DNA from: Microbotryum silenes-acaulis
Taxonomy: Eukaryota; Basidiomycota; Microbotryomycetes; Microbotryales; Microbotryaceae
DNA length: 64,000 nt
Direction of reading: 5' to 3'
Assembly: GCA_003665825.1 (NCBI GenBank)
Contig: QPFY01000006.1
Span: 1,054,001-1,118,000 of the forward strand
In this document: piece by piece, positions 22,721-33,876 of the stretch
How positions within the stretch are numbered: the stretch's first letter is position 1
How the letters are laid out: every line of letters begins with the position of its first letter
The notes under the pieces: model-generated
Told to the model about the DNA's origin: nothing
Seen by the model: the letters and a program-made list of their open reading frames with translations, nothing else
The model's database searches: none
Made by a program: the position numbers and the translations under genes

Positions 22721-25700
22721 TTATTTTCTCGAAGCTTCCTCAGCCATACTCAACTCGATCGCGAACCTCAGATCGTCTTCTTCCCTCCTCCTCATCTCCT
22801 CCTCCCGACTCTGTTGGATACCCCTCGTCAAAGCCTCGTCCGTAACCAGATCCGCGGGGGTTAACGTAGACCACCTCAACTGCTGCGTCAGCAATGAAGT
22901 CCCACCATGTTGACTTGCCGCGAAGAGCGAGCTCGTGGGTCGAGTGGAAGGATGCAGAGGTGAAGGACTGGGAGAAGGAGGAGGGGACGTCGATCCGGCC
23001 CTGGCAACGACGTTCCAACCTCGTTTCGTCGTGGTGCTACTCGCTGGAGTCGCGGGTGCGGGACTGGGGGTCAGGCTAACGTTGCTCTTGCTGCTTGGGG
23101 TCGGCGAGTGGGACGTCGAGCACGAAGCGACGGGCCAGAGATCGGCACTCATGTCTGGAACAGGTCCAGAGGGAGGATAGCCTCGATTCGTTGCCGAGCC
23201 ATACGTAGGACCAAGCCTAGGCGAGAACTGTACTTTGGCATGCGGGGACGTGGATGAAAGATGGTAGGACGAGAAGGAAGGCGACGCGTGTTGAGGTGAG
23301 TGCGAGGCCGGGCGCCACGTGAAAGACGTCGAGCGACTCGAAGGTGAAGGGGATCCATTCGAGAGTGATGACCCTCGCAGCGTGGGAGAAGTAGGGACAG
23401 AAAGCGATAGCGACCGCGAAGCGCCGATACTAGGTCTTGATGAGTGATCCTCGTCGTCGTCGTCGTCGTCGTCGTCATCACCATCGTCCCACTCGTGCGC
23501 CAAAGACGATGACGGTCTCCGGTTGCCAAACGAACGGCTGGGTCGTTCGTAGTACGCCTCTGGCGATTCGTAGTACGCCTCTGGCGATTCGTAGTACGCC
23601 TCTGGCGATTCGTCGAGCGACATTCCCTCCAGGTCGAGAAGCTCTTCCGGAATGGGCTCAAAAGCCGGCGAGTTGACTGCCGAGCTGGTCGCTGACTCAG
23701 TAAACCACCTCGCCTCCTCTTCCTCGGCCGAGAGCATCAAGGCAAGAGCGACCGCTTCATCCTCGGTCATGTTGTCCAATGAAGACGGTACTCCAAAGTT
23801 GACGGCAATACGATGCTCGTTCGTCAACCGCTGGACCCGATCGATGGACTCGTTCGATAGCGAATCGATCGACTCTTTGATCTCGGACCTCAGCTCCATC
23901 CCGGACCTGAAGCGTTCCGTCCGAGCCGACATCTTGCCTCCTACGCCAGCGACGCCCTTAAGCTTCTTTTTGCCTAGATCGGCCGCGATCCTCCAAGCGA
24001 GCACGCGATTACCGATTGCTACCACTACAGCTTCTCGATTAGCTCGGATGTGAGAAACACTCCAGCGCTCCTCGTCGTTGGCATCGATCTGGCCTGCCGC
24101 TAGCATTCGAGCCGGCATTCGCGGAGCCGTTCGATCCTTGAATGTTCGCAGCAGCGAACGCGTCAGCGCGTCGTAACAGCGGACCGTTCCGTCGAGTGAT
24201 CCGACAAAGATCATCGCCTCGGTCACTTCGAGCGCCGTCACGCGAGATTCGGAGGTCGTCGTCGTTTGATGAGGGTCGACCTTGGCATCGGTCGAGTTGA
24301 CGTCCCAGTCCCACGTGTGCACTCGGCCTGAAGCGTCGCCAGCGACGACGAATTTGCGTCGACCGAAAGAGCTCGAGCCCCCCGGTTGCTGGATATCCGA
24401 TGAGGAATGGCCGAGCTCAGCCTCAAACAGTGATACTGTCGACCCTGCAAGGGAAGCAAGCGAAGCCTTGCTCGAAGACGTTGGAAGATTCTCATGGACG
24501 GGAGTCGAAGGGTCGTTAGGGGTGAACCCCGTGATGCGGCCTTCTCTCAGTGTCGAGTGAACCAGCGCCAGAGAAGCTGGAGGTTCGTCGAAGTCGAATG
24601 CGAACGCCGTCAAGTTTCCGAGGTGCTTGAACGGGTGCGCAAAGACGACGCGCGCAGGTGGCGATCGTGCGGCATCGAACGAGTACTTCAAGAACTCGGA
24701 GTGACCTGTTGCGTGGACCAATAACCGATGCGAATCATGCAGTGGAGAGTGATCGAAATGAAGGGCATCGATGGGGTCTGTAGTCCGCGAATCAAGCTCG
24801 TGGAAGGCGACAGTCTCGGCCGGTTCTTGCACGTGCCGGGTCTCAAGGTCGATCTGGGTCCAGCACAGCACGGCGCCAGTGCTCAGGCCTAGAGCGATCG
24901 CGGCTAGACGAGACTGCTTACCGCTCCAGCCGGGATCGAATGCCACTGCAGTTACCTTGGGAGATTCAGATCCGAGTCGTGCATCGTTGACAACGGTCGC
25001 TCGAATCGCCGCGTCGACGCGAGTGAACCAGATTTTGATCGCGGGTGCCATCCGATCCCTCGTATTTGAGTTCGAGCTCACTTGCCAGACGGCGACTAAC
25101 CCATCCTGTCCCACCGAAACGAACACATCGGCTCGAGTCCGTGGGCCCGGCCGACCAAAGGCGAGCGCGACAACATCCGTTCCTTCTCGATGGGCGTTGT
25201 CGATGGCTCTCACTTCACCTCGCTCTCCCACACCGGCTACTACACCTCGGCCAGTCGCTCCACAGCTGACGATTCGGATCGTTCCATCCGCCATACCAAA
25301 GACTATCCGCGTCCCATCGGGTGAAATGACCGAGCTTGTGACCGGGATTGGTGCAAAGCCGAACGGGCGACCTAGGTTGTCCATGGGCGTGGCGTGCATG
25401 GTTCCTCGGGTCACCTTGCCAGTGAAAGGGATCGAATGAGCGGCCGAACCGAGCTGCTCGGACAAGGAGAGCAATACTGGCGACAGAACTGCGTGCGGTG
25501 TGCGAGGTGAGGATGAACCTGTGGCTGCCCCCGGCGAGAAGGGCAGATGGATGTGCATCGATGATAAGGGCCCGATGTTAGGGTTGTGGGTCAGAGCTGG
25601 TGTACGAGACTTGCTCCATCGACTGTGAGATGTCCATGAAGAAGTGTTTTAGTCGCCGAGAAACGGACTAGATCTAGTCTCATGTCAACTCACTGCAGTA

Positions 25701-26578
25701 GCAAGACCCGACTGCGGTACTCTGCCTTCCATGACGTCGATTCGATCCGGCGACCCAGTGAGACCGATCCATTCGGCGCGACGAGCCCATAGTACGTTTC
25801 AAAGGCGCTCTGTGTTCAAACAAGCGATTGATTAGAACGAACGCATTCGGGAGAATCTCGGATTGCGCTGCATCTACCCACCCTCCAGCTCGCTTCGTCC
25901 GAAATAACCTCGTTCCACCTTCGACAGACGAGTTGTGCTGCATTGAGGGATGACGGTGAAAGGTGGGCGAAAACGTGGGATAGTCGTTCGGTAGGTAGAT
26001 TGTGTATCGGAACCGATCTGAGAAAGGTGTAGTCGGGTCAGCAACTTGACATCTTGGTCGTTGAAGCGGACTCGAAGCTGTTCGTCGAGTATGACGTCGC
26101 CACGGAGCTCGATCGCACGGAGCAAGACATGTTGCAGTGCCCTTTAGCTACAAGCTCATCTCGGTGAGAGATTTGTAAAATTCATCGCCTTCAAATGCAG
26201 GGCGTCGATCATGTCCAAACCAAATCTCGAAGGTCGGTCTCGATGCTGGCAGGCGACTTGGCGGCCCCCACACGCTTCATGCACAGCGGTGACCGGTGAC
26301 CGGTGACGACCTAGAGAGTGCGACACGGATGACACTTACCCATACGCCTCTTTAGCCCTCATCTTACCCTTGCCTCCAGAAGGCCCAGCACTCATCCCGA
26401 GATGCCCATTCGACGTCGGTGTCGAGGCTACAGAGCTCGAAGGTGCACTCGCGGTCGGGGACGTCGGAAACGCTGACGTCGACGACAACGAGTCCGAAGG
26501 CCCACCGCCGCCACCGCCGAGAGTCCATGATCGCGGACCGTAGGACGTGTAGGACGTGTCAGGGACGCGGTTGACCAT
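22721..26578 (-). CDS. UFO1: F-box/WD40 protein with C-terminal ubiquitin-interacting motifs (Ufo1-like)
   Basis: A probable SCF ubiquitin-ligase adaptor, 1130 aa. Exons: 26340-26578, 25882-26017, 25694-25809, 22721-25622, phases consistent. Order: Ser/Gly-rich leader (1-79), F-box about 85-125 (LPTERLSHVFAHLSPSSLN, LVCRRWNEVISDEASW), SWKAEYRSRVLL linker, several WD-type blades (about 190-720, e.g. SPDGTRIVFGMADGTIRIV and FVGSLDGTVRCYD), then a low-complexity region with a YYESPEA triple repeat. Three UIM-like motifs follow: EDEAVALALMLSAEEE (about residue 780), DEALTRGIQQSREEE and EDDLRFAIELSMAEE (at the C-terminus). F-box plus WD40 plus multiple UIMs is the yeast Ufo1 architecture, where the UIMs promote turnover of the adaptor itself. 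Substrates here are unknown. Confidence 0.83.
23548..23610 (-). repeat. Three perfect 21-nt tandem copies inside the F-box gene
   Basis: Unit CGTAGTACGCCTCTGGCGATT (plus-strand reading) repeats at 23548-23568, 23569-23589 and 23590-23610. It encodes three 7-residue SPEAYYE-type copies. Exact identity at nucleotide level suggests recent expansion. A degenerate Asp-encoding GTC run lies about 70 nt upstream on the plus strand, at about 23454-23478. Confidence 0.9.
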
Positions 26579-27090
26579 GGTGTGGAGGGATACGGATAGG
26601 CTATGGATGGATCAGGGCCCTGATGGGGGAGAGGGACGCTAAGCCGAGGCGCGGAGCGTTGGGAAAGAAGCCAAGAGTGGAACGTGCAGCTTCAGCCGAG
26701 GCAACAAGGCAAGCTCGAGTCAGACGCGTCGCGTCGCCGAATCCCGGAACGGCAACTGGCACCGGCGCGGTACCACTCACTAAAAGGTAAGGTGGTCATC
26801 CCCACAATAGGGCGAGCCACCTTTCAAGACTGGGAGGGTTTCTCATTGGGTCGTTTCAAGTTGTCGAAATACGTGTCAGCGAGCCAAATTTGCTCAATAA
26901 ACAGATCGCGTTGATCGGAAGACCGAAGCATTCGACCCCCTGTGTTGGCCGCCGCCATCTGCCTGGCAAACCACCACACTTCGGCCAGGAAGGATCCAAA
27001 AAGAGTCTTAGTGATTACAGCTCAAGCAATTGGCAAGTAATGGCTCGGGAACGACAACATCTATTCTGAAGAGAAATGGTATGGTGTACA
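26579..27090. promoter_or_regulatory. Promoter region of the F-box gene
   Basis: About 510 nt between the F-box gene start and the stop of the copper-fist gene, both on the minus strand. It should contain the promoter of the former and the 3' UTR of the latter. No specific site was recognised. Confidence 0.4.
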
Positions 27091-29744
27091 TCAAATGCTA
27101 AATGGCCCCCTGAGACGATCATCATCCTTGATCGCGCCGGTTCCAGCCCCCCCGTCGACGGAAACATCGATCCCACCAAGTTTCAGTGAATGATCGTCCA
27201 GCGGTGGTTCAGTGAACTCGTCGCCATCTTCGTTGAGCATAATCACCGCTTCCTCGGCTTCTTCGCGATAAGCGCGCCATTGACGCGCCGCCTCCTTCTC
27301 TTGTCGATCTTCCTCGATTTCCTCTTCCTCCTCGTCTTCTTCCTCATTTTCGTCCTTTTCTTCATCCTTCTCCCCGTCTTCGTCTTCATCGTCATCATCT
27401 TCCTCTTCTTTCCCCTCTCCATCTTCCTCATCCTCCGACCCGTCCTCCTGATCAAGCGCCTCCATCTCCTTCTGCCTCGCCGCAATCTCCGCCGCCAAAC
27501 TCGCCGACCTCGCCGCGAACTCATAATCGAACTGCTGGTTCCTCGCTCGCTCCCCTCCTCTCCCCAACGTGAATTCGCTCAACGCAATCTCGAGATTCGA
27601 TCGTGCTTCATGTTCAGTGCTGAAGGGGGTCGAAGCGTCGAAATCGTTGAAAGCCGTCGAGTAATCGTCTGAGGGATCGACCGACGAAGCGGCTTTGGAG
27701 GACGCGGCGGAGGAGAAAGTCGACGATGCGCTGGAAGGGTAGGAAAAGTCCTCGTCGTGCTCGTGGCGATAGCCTCCGCTCGAGGTTGAAGGGTGCGGTT
27801 CGCGACCGTAGATCGAGCCGGCGCCACCTGCAGAGCCATCAAAGTTGAAACCGTAGGGATCCGCAGCTTCGTAGAACAAGGGTGTGATGGTCTCGCAGCG
27901 GTCGTCCATGCGGAGGGAGGAGCTCGATTCGTCAAAGCCGCCCAAGTCCTGGTTCGAAAGCGTCTCCTCGAACGACGCACGGGTGGACAGGACGGGTGCA
28001 TCGGCGAACGTGACCGAAGTTTGTGTAAGTGGAGTCGTCGTCCAAGCATCGGCGACTGAAGAAGGCGGGCCTGACACGGCTTCCATATTGGATGGGATCT
28101 CGAACGAAATGGTACGCTCGATGAGCCCTTGTTGAGGGTCCACAAAGTCATTGGCTTCAAAATCAGTCACTTGGCGCCATCGATCGATCTGAGCCTCCGT
28201 GTCAAACGTCGGCACGAGCTCGAGAGCGGGCCAAACCGGCCGTTCTTGAGAATGAGAAGATACGACGCTCCCATTGCCCCCAACTGACGACGAGGATGAC
28301 GAGGGCCACGAACTCGAGGGCACCTGAAAGGGCGCGTTCACGCTGCCGAAGGCGGAGTGGGGGTGTGAGCCGTTCTCGCTACTGATAACGTTGGGGTGGG
28401 CGATCACCGACGGGTCGGGCGTGACGTGTGTACCTGCACCCATCAAATCCCAGTTCTGCAGCTCTTCGACGCTGAGGGGCATCTGCCATGCGTGGCTCGG
28501 GAGTTTCGTAGACGTTGGAGTGTAGGCGATCGCATTCTCCTGCGGGAGCGGTACAGGCGCCTGTGGGCTGTCTGCCAGATGCCAAAAGGTTGGGTCGAGC
28601 GAGGCAAGGATCCGTTCGACCGCGGCATCGGAAGTGTCCTCTTCGGCTTTCGGCTCCAAAATAGGAGCATCGCGGGCGATATGCGCAGGCGCGGGAATGT
28701 ACACTTGACTTTGCCGAGGAAAGAGCTCGCTCGGGGACGGCTTTATGTCGTGCGGTGAGATTGCGGGCTGCGGTGAAATTGATTCGGCCCTCGTCGAAGG
28801 GGAAGGCTTGCGCGAAGAAGCAGAGGAGGCTGAAGAGGAGGCGCGCGTTGAGGTAGAGTGACCGTGCGGTGGGTGCCATCCTACGACGGGGTACGGCGAG
28901 TACGCATGGGCTACGTGAGTCGTCGTGGCTTCATGTCCATGGGCCAAGTTGTGGGGCTTGCTCGCGGCGGTCGAGTCCTTCCTGCGACTGCCCGAGACGC
29001 TCTTCTTGCGCCCAAGGGTGCTCGTATCGTGTGGGCTCTCCGTCGAGGAGGCCGATGAACGCGTGGAAGAGCTTGACGAGACTTGGGATGGGTTCCGCCT
29101 CAATAGCGAGAAGGAAGGGTTGTTGAGCAGTTCTGTTGCGCCATTTGGTAGAGTAATGGGCGGAAGGCGTTCTGTGATGCAGATTCGGCAGAACGTCGTG
29201 CCGTGGTCAGTTCAAGCGGTGGGATATGAATCATGCTCATGGGCCCCATCGAACTTGCCCTCGCCAGAACAGTGGCACTTCATATGAGTGTTGGTCTCCT
29301 GGCGATGGCGCTGACATATGGAGCATTGCGTCTTGGGTCGACCTTTCTCTAAAGATGTAGAAAAGAGCACACGCGAGCGTCAGCTTGCGCGCCTCGTGGC
29401 CGGCGCGAGGTCGCATCCGGGAGAGCGCCCAAGAGCTGGACGTACTCTTGACCTCGGTGAGCGGACGATTGCCGTGGGCCTCTGGACAATTGGCACTGCG
29501 GTGCCCCTGTAGATGATGCAGCGGGAACTGGATCGTCAGTTACCGCCCCCCATGCGACCCAAACCCACTAGCTCCGCACGAAAGCGGGTCGCCGCGCGGA
29601 TCATGCCCCCGTTGTGCGAACACGACGAGGCGGCCCGGACGGCGGCCCGGACGGCGGACAGCAGGCAGCGGAGACAGAGAGGAAGGCGAGGGCACTGACC
29701 CTCAAGCAGGGCTCGCACGTGAACTTGATACCGTCGATGATCAT
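27091..29744 (-). CDS. Copper-fist transcription factor (Mac1/Cuf1/Ace1 type)
   Basis: A 758-aa model with exons 29700-29744, 29446-29506, 29259-29348, 27091-29171. The first three exons encode the copper fist: MIIDGIKFTCEPCLRGHRSA starts at the initiator Met as in the family, then KKKGRPKTQC (KGRP minor-groove motif), SICQRHRQETNTHMKCHC. This zinc and copper-cluster domain binds GCTG-type promoter sites to activate either copper uptake or copper-detoxification genes. Spacing in the first Zn site is C10-x2-C13-x8-C22-x3-H26, with two extra residues before the His. The third intron reads GC-AG (see finding). The remaining 690 residues are Ser/Pro-rich with an Asp/Glu-rich block near the C-terminus. 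No Cys-rich activating cluster like that of Mac1 or Cuf1 was seen, so the role in uptake versus detoxification is open. Confidence 0.85.
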
Positions 29745-30550
29745 CTTGACTGTTCCAGCGTGGTCGATCTCGAGTTACAGGTCCAGCCGCTCGTTCGTGT
29801 CCGAGGTAGAGGGCGCCTTGTGCGATGCACGGCGACGGTTTCGGCCACTGCCCCGGACGGAAACAGGCCTGAGAGGGAAACGGTCCGGGAGCGGCGAAGC
29901 AGGCGGAGATGAATGTGGTGCAGCTGAGTACGCTTTATCCTCCAAGACGAAGAGCCCGTGGATGATCCACTCGTGTTATTGGCGCGAGCTCATGGTTCGA
30001 CGGAGAGGGATGATGGCGTCAACAGCGTCTCGATCGCCCAGTGGTCCTGCGGTTTCAGAGTCCGAAGTGTATGCGTCGAAAGCGGAGCGGGAAGGAGTGA
30101 AGCGCGTGACACCGGTCGGCGCACGCCTACAGAAGCCTACAGATGCACAAAGTCGCAGACGTTTCTGATTGGTCCGAGTCGAGGCGGCCAATCATATCAC
30201 GTACAATGTACCCATCACAGGATGTCTACTTCTGCTCCAGTGTAATAATACTGCAAAATGTGTCGTGAAACGTAAAACAAAGTGTCTCAAGATTTTGTTG
30301 CGCCAGGTGTGTATGAGCTGAGGGCGCGGAAGTCCTGCTCGGAGCGCCCCTTGGTTTGGTCACTTGGTCACGGGGTACTCGCCGAGGGGCGTGGGATGGA
30401 GAAAAGTGTTACAGCATTACAAGAACGCAGCTAAGCGTCCCAAGAGATTCAGACACAAATCCCCCGAACTAGGAACATACTAAAGCTACATAGATGGCCA
30501 AGGTCACTTTCCAAACCCACAAACTTCCGTCTTTCCTCGAACCCCACCGT
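29745..30550. promoter_or_regulatory. Upstream region of the copper-fist gene
   Basis: About 800 nt between the copper-fist start codon and the MCM2 stop, so it contains the copper-fist promoter and the MCM2 3' UTR. Several GCTG cores are present by composition but no clear paired element. No coding region is supported. Confidence 0.4.
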
Positions 30551-33500
30551 CTAAATCTCGTCCGAGAACGACTTGGTAATGTCGCCATCGCGACGGGTGT
30601 AGCCGTTGTTGCGGAACAAGGCCGACTTCGTGAAGGCCTCGACGTCGTAAATCTCCAACTCCTTGGCACGCGTCTCGAAATCGGCGACCTTGATCACCAC
30701 GCTCGCCGGGGCTTGTCCGTTGCGCACGGTGAGGTAACGCACGCGGTCCTTGATGAGTTGCCCAAGCAAGAAGGCGAGCACCTCCTCGTGATCGGTCGCG
30801 ACGCGCAAGTACTTGCGGAACCCTCGCTCGAGCTGCCGCTTGATCGACGACTTCTGTGCCGACACGAATGATCCTACCATGACCTGGATCGCGAGGTCAA
30901 TATCGTCGCTGCGCACGTACTCGCGTAGGTGCATCTTGGCGCTCGCTTCGGCCATACGGATCATCGACTCGAGATGTCGCACCGTGATCGGGTACGACCC
31001 CGTCGACAAAGACTCGCGGCGCAACTCCGAGTAGAGCTTGGAGATTTTGTCCTGGTCCATCATGTGCAGCTGCGGCTTGATGCGATCGCGAGCGTATTGG
31101 ATGTACTTGCGCAGCAAGTCCTGGGGGATGAGCTGTTTATTTCGCGATTGGACGGCATTCAGTCAGCAAGTTGGACCTGATGCACTCATTGTATCAGATG
31201 GGGGGACACTCACATCCAGGTCGAGCGCAGTCGCGATCTGCACCTCGTCCACGGCGGGGTCAAACTCGGGATGACTGCGCAAATGACTTCCGACGACGAA
31301 CTTGGCGAGCATCTCATCGATAACAGGGTCAGCCGCATCCTTGACGACGCAGAGGATATCGAAACGCGACAGAATCGGCTCCGTCAACTCGACGTTCTGG
31401 CTGAACGGGATTGTTGGGTTGTAGCGACCTCGGATCGGGTTGGCCGCGGCGACGATGGCGCAACGGGCCTGCAACGTCGTCACAATACCAGCCTTCGAGA
31501 TCGAGATCGACTGCTGTTCCATGGCTTCGTGGATCGAGGTTCTGAACCGATGTTTTGCCTGTATGTCAGCTCCTGCACACTCAAACTGTTTCCCATCGGC
31601 ACTTACCGATCGGCGTCGTTCATCTTGTCAAACTCGTCGATCATGCACACACCCTTGTCGGCCAGCACGAGCGCACCACCCTCGAGCGTCCACTCTCGCG
31701 TGACCGGATCCTTTCGGACACTCGCTGTCAAACCCACGGCGCTAGCTCCTTGACCCGTTGCAAAGACGGCTCGGTTCGCCGTCTTCTCGACGTACTTGAG
31801 GAACTGCGACTTGGCCGTACCGGGGTCACCGAGCATGAGCACGTTGATGTCACCACGGATGCGATGTTTGCGATTGATATCCTTGGGTACACCACCAAAG
31901 AGCGACAAGGCAATTGCGGTCTTGATGTCCTCGTGGCCGTAGATCGAAGGCGCGATACTCTTGATGATGCGCTTGCCGACACGCTCGTCGCGCGACAACG
32001 CGCGGATCGCCGTCTCGTCCTCCTCCGTCAGACGGAACGAGGCGAACTGATCCTCTTTCTTGTTGATGTGATTTGCCTCGAGGATCGTCGAGAAGACGGG
32101 AAAGCCGTTCTTGACGTTCAACGACGTGTCAAAGTTGTTGCGGTAGATTCCCGTCACTTCGATCTCTTCTCCGGGCTTGGCCGAGTCGATCAAGTCCCAG
32201 AGCAGGATGACCTCACGGTGACGAGGCAAGCGACCGGCGGGAACGGAGCCGGGCGATTCTTGCAGCGTCATCTTTTGGTAGTTGCGGTAGACGGTCTGGA
32301 GATGCGGAAGCGCAAGTCAGCATAATTGCACGAGAAGATAAGCCCAGCACAACATCTACAAAGGACTGACCTGCTCAGAATTGACATTGAAAGGTCCTTT
32401 GGCTCCGCAGCTCGAGCAGAAGCTGATGCGAATCTCGGTCGTTGCTTCCTGGTAGAAGGGTCCAAGCACTTCGCCGCAACGTCCACAATCAAACTTGACG
32501 TACTTGAGCTGAGGAAACACGCCCGATCTTCGAGTGACGACACCAGCGACACGGACGAGGGCATCCAAGTGGACCTGGCGCAGATCACGAAGCGTGAACG
32601 AGGTCGGCAGGTCCGTGATGCGGACGTGAACCTCGGCGTGGATACGGGAATAGTCGACGTAGAAGAGCAAGATGACATCGAGAGCAACCTCGTCAAAGAT
32701 GGGGAGCATGGCGGAAGGGGAGTTGGCCAAGAAGTAGGACAGGATCGCCCTGGAATCCGCGAGGTGGGCGAACGAAATTTCGAGCGATTCCAAGTTGACT
32801 ATAGGGTAGACGAGTCGTCCGTCAGAATTCGGTCAAGAGGGCCAAAGTAAGAACGAGCGCGATGTGTGACTTACGTTCACCGAGCTGGCGAATACGTTGA
32901 CCATAGATCGAGACACCTTGGGGGTCGGTGTAGGTCATGAGGAAGGACTTGAACTCGCGCATGATGGTGCGGCGGACACGAGGGTCCTCGATCCACTGAG
33001 CAATCGAGTCGGCTTGAATGTCGGCCAATTGCTCGATGGGCATTTCCTGCAGAGCAGCCGAAGCAAGATGAGTTCGGTTCAGTGAAGAGAACTCTCCTTC
33101 AAGCCGGGCTAGCTTACCTCTTCGACAGCATCATCTTCAAACGCCTCCTCATCGTAGTTGCGCCTGACACGGCGCTGGCCGAGCAGACGGTTCTCGTCCT
33201 CACTGTCCTCCTCGTCACTCGCGAGAAAGGCGGGCATACGTTGCCGCCGGCGTTGGCCACCCTGCTGGCGTGCAAAGCGTCGATCACGGTTCGCCATCTG
33301 GGCCTCGGCAGCGCGACGCGCATCGGGGTCGTCGGAAAAGTCTTCGTCGTCGTTCAGGTCGCCAGCATCGTATCGATCGAGGCGGTTGTTCTCGATGTAA
33401 TCGCTGTCAAGCCGTGTGCGCGCGAGGATGGAGAGATCAATTTCCATCGAGACGCGACGAGGGTCTGAGTATCAACGCAGTCGAGTACTCACTTTCCCAT

Positions 33501-33876
33501 CTCTTCGCCGAAAAGGTCCTCGCCGTCACCTTCCTCACCATCGGTCATATCGAGCGGGATGCCATCCTCCTCGACATCATCGTCAAAGTCACTAAAGCCA
33601 GGCGGCGGCGAACTCGCGGGCAATGACGAGGGAGGAGCCGACGAAGGGGGTGGTGACCCAGCTCGTGCCTCGATGGGTCCAGTAGGGGACGATTGTCGGA
33701 TTGGGGAAGGGGAACGACCTCGCTTCTGAGCGGAGGAAGGTGGCGCCGACTGCGCAAGGTGGAAGCAAGCGGATTGGAACAGGTCAGCTTTGGAGCCGGG
33801 TGGGAGGCGACGACGCGTCTGGTCTCGCCTGCATGTGATGCAGGCTGACGCGCGTGTACGATGCTTCACTCGCCAT
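30551..33876 (-). CDS. MCM2: DNA replication licensing factor MCM2
   Basis: Subunit of the MCM2-7 replicative helicase, loaded at origins in G1. Eight exons: 33850-33876, 33493-33749, 33403-33118 (low-high 33118-33403), 32875-33046, 32371-32798, 31607-32295, 31214-31541, 30551-31132; 922 aa, all phases agree. N-terminal Ser/Pro region, then the acidic GEDLFGEEM and [18 protein letters not shown] typical of MCM2. A zinc finger of the form CGRCG then CSSCG lies in exon 5. The AAA+ core has Walker [10 protein letters not shown], Walker [13 protein letters not shown], sensor segment [11 protein letters not shown] and arginine finger [10 protein letters not shown]. The C-terminus holds [14 protein letters not shown] and MCM lid residues. 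Exon 1 (27 nt, MASEASYTR) is less certain than the rest. Three ACGCGT boxes upstream suggest S-phase control. Confidence 0.94.

Noticed and set aside
24771..25439. Plus-strand frame of 222 codons opposite the F-box/WD40 gene
   Set aside because: Antisense to WD40 blades, low-complexity Thr/Arg composition and no domain.
26018..26142. Candidate extra exon of the F-box gene (LLRAIELRGDVILDEQL)
   Set aside because: It would need a poor acceptor and a 31-nt intron to reach the F-box exon. Direct splicing of exon 1 to 26017 keeps phase with normal signals.
31555..32325. Plus-strand frame of 256 codons opposite MCM2
   Set aside because: Antisense shadow of the AAA+ exon of MCM2.
33415..33492. Very short intron (28 nt) in MCM2 ending at ACTCAG near 33465
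   Set aside because: Too short and out of phase; the acceptor TTGACAG before 33403 gives the conserved [11 protein letters not shown] segment.
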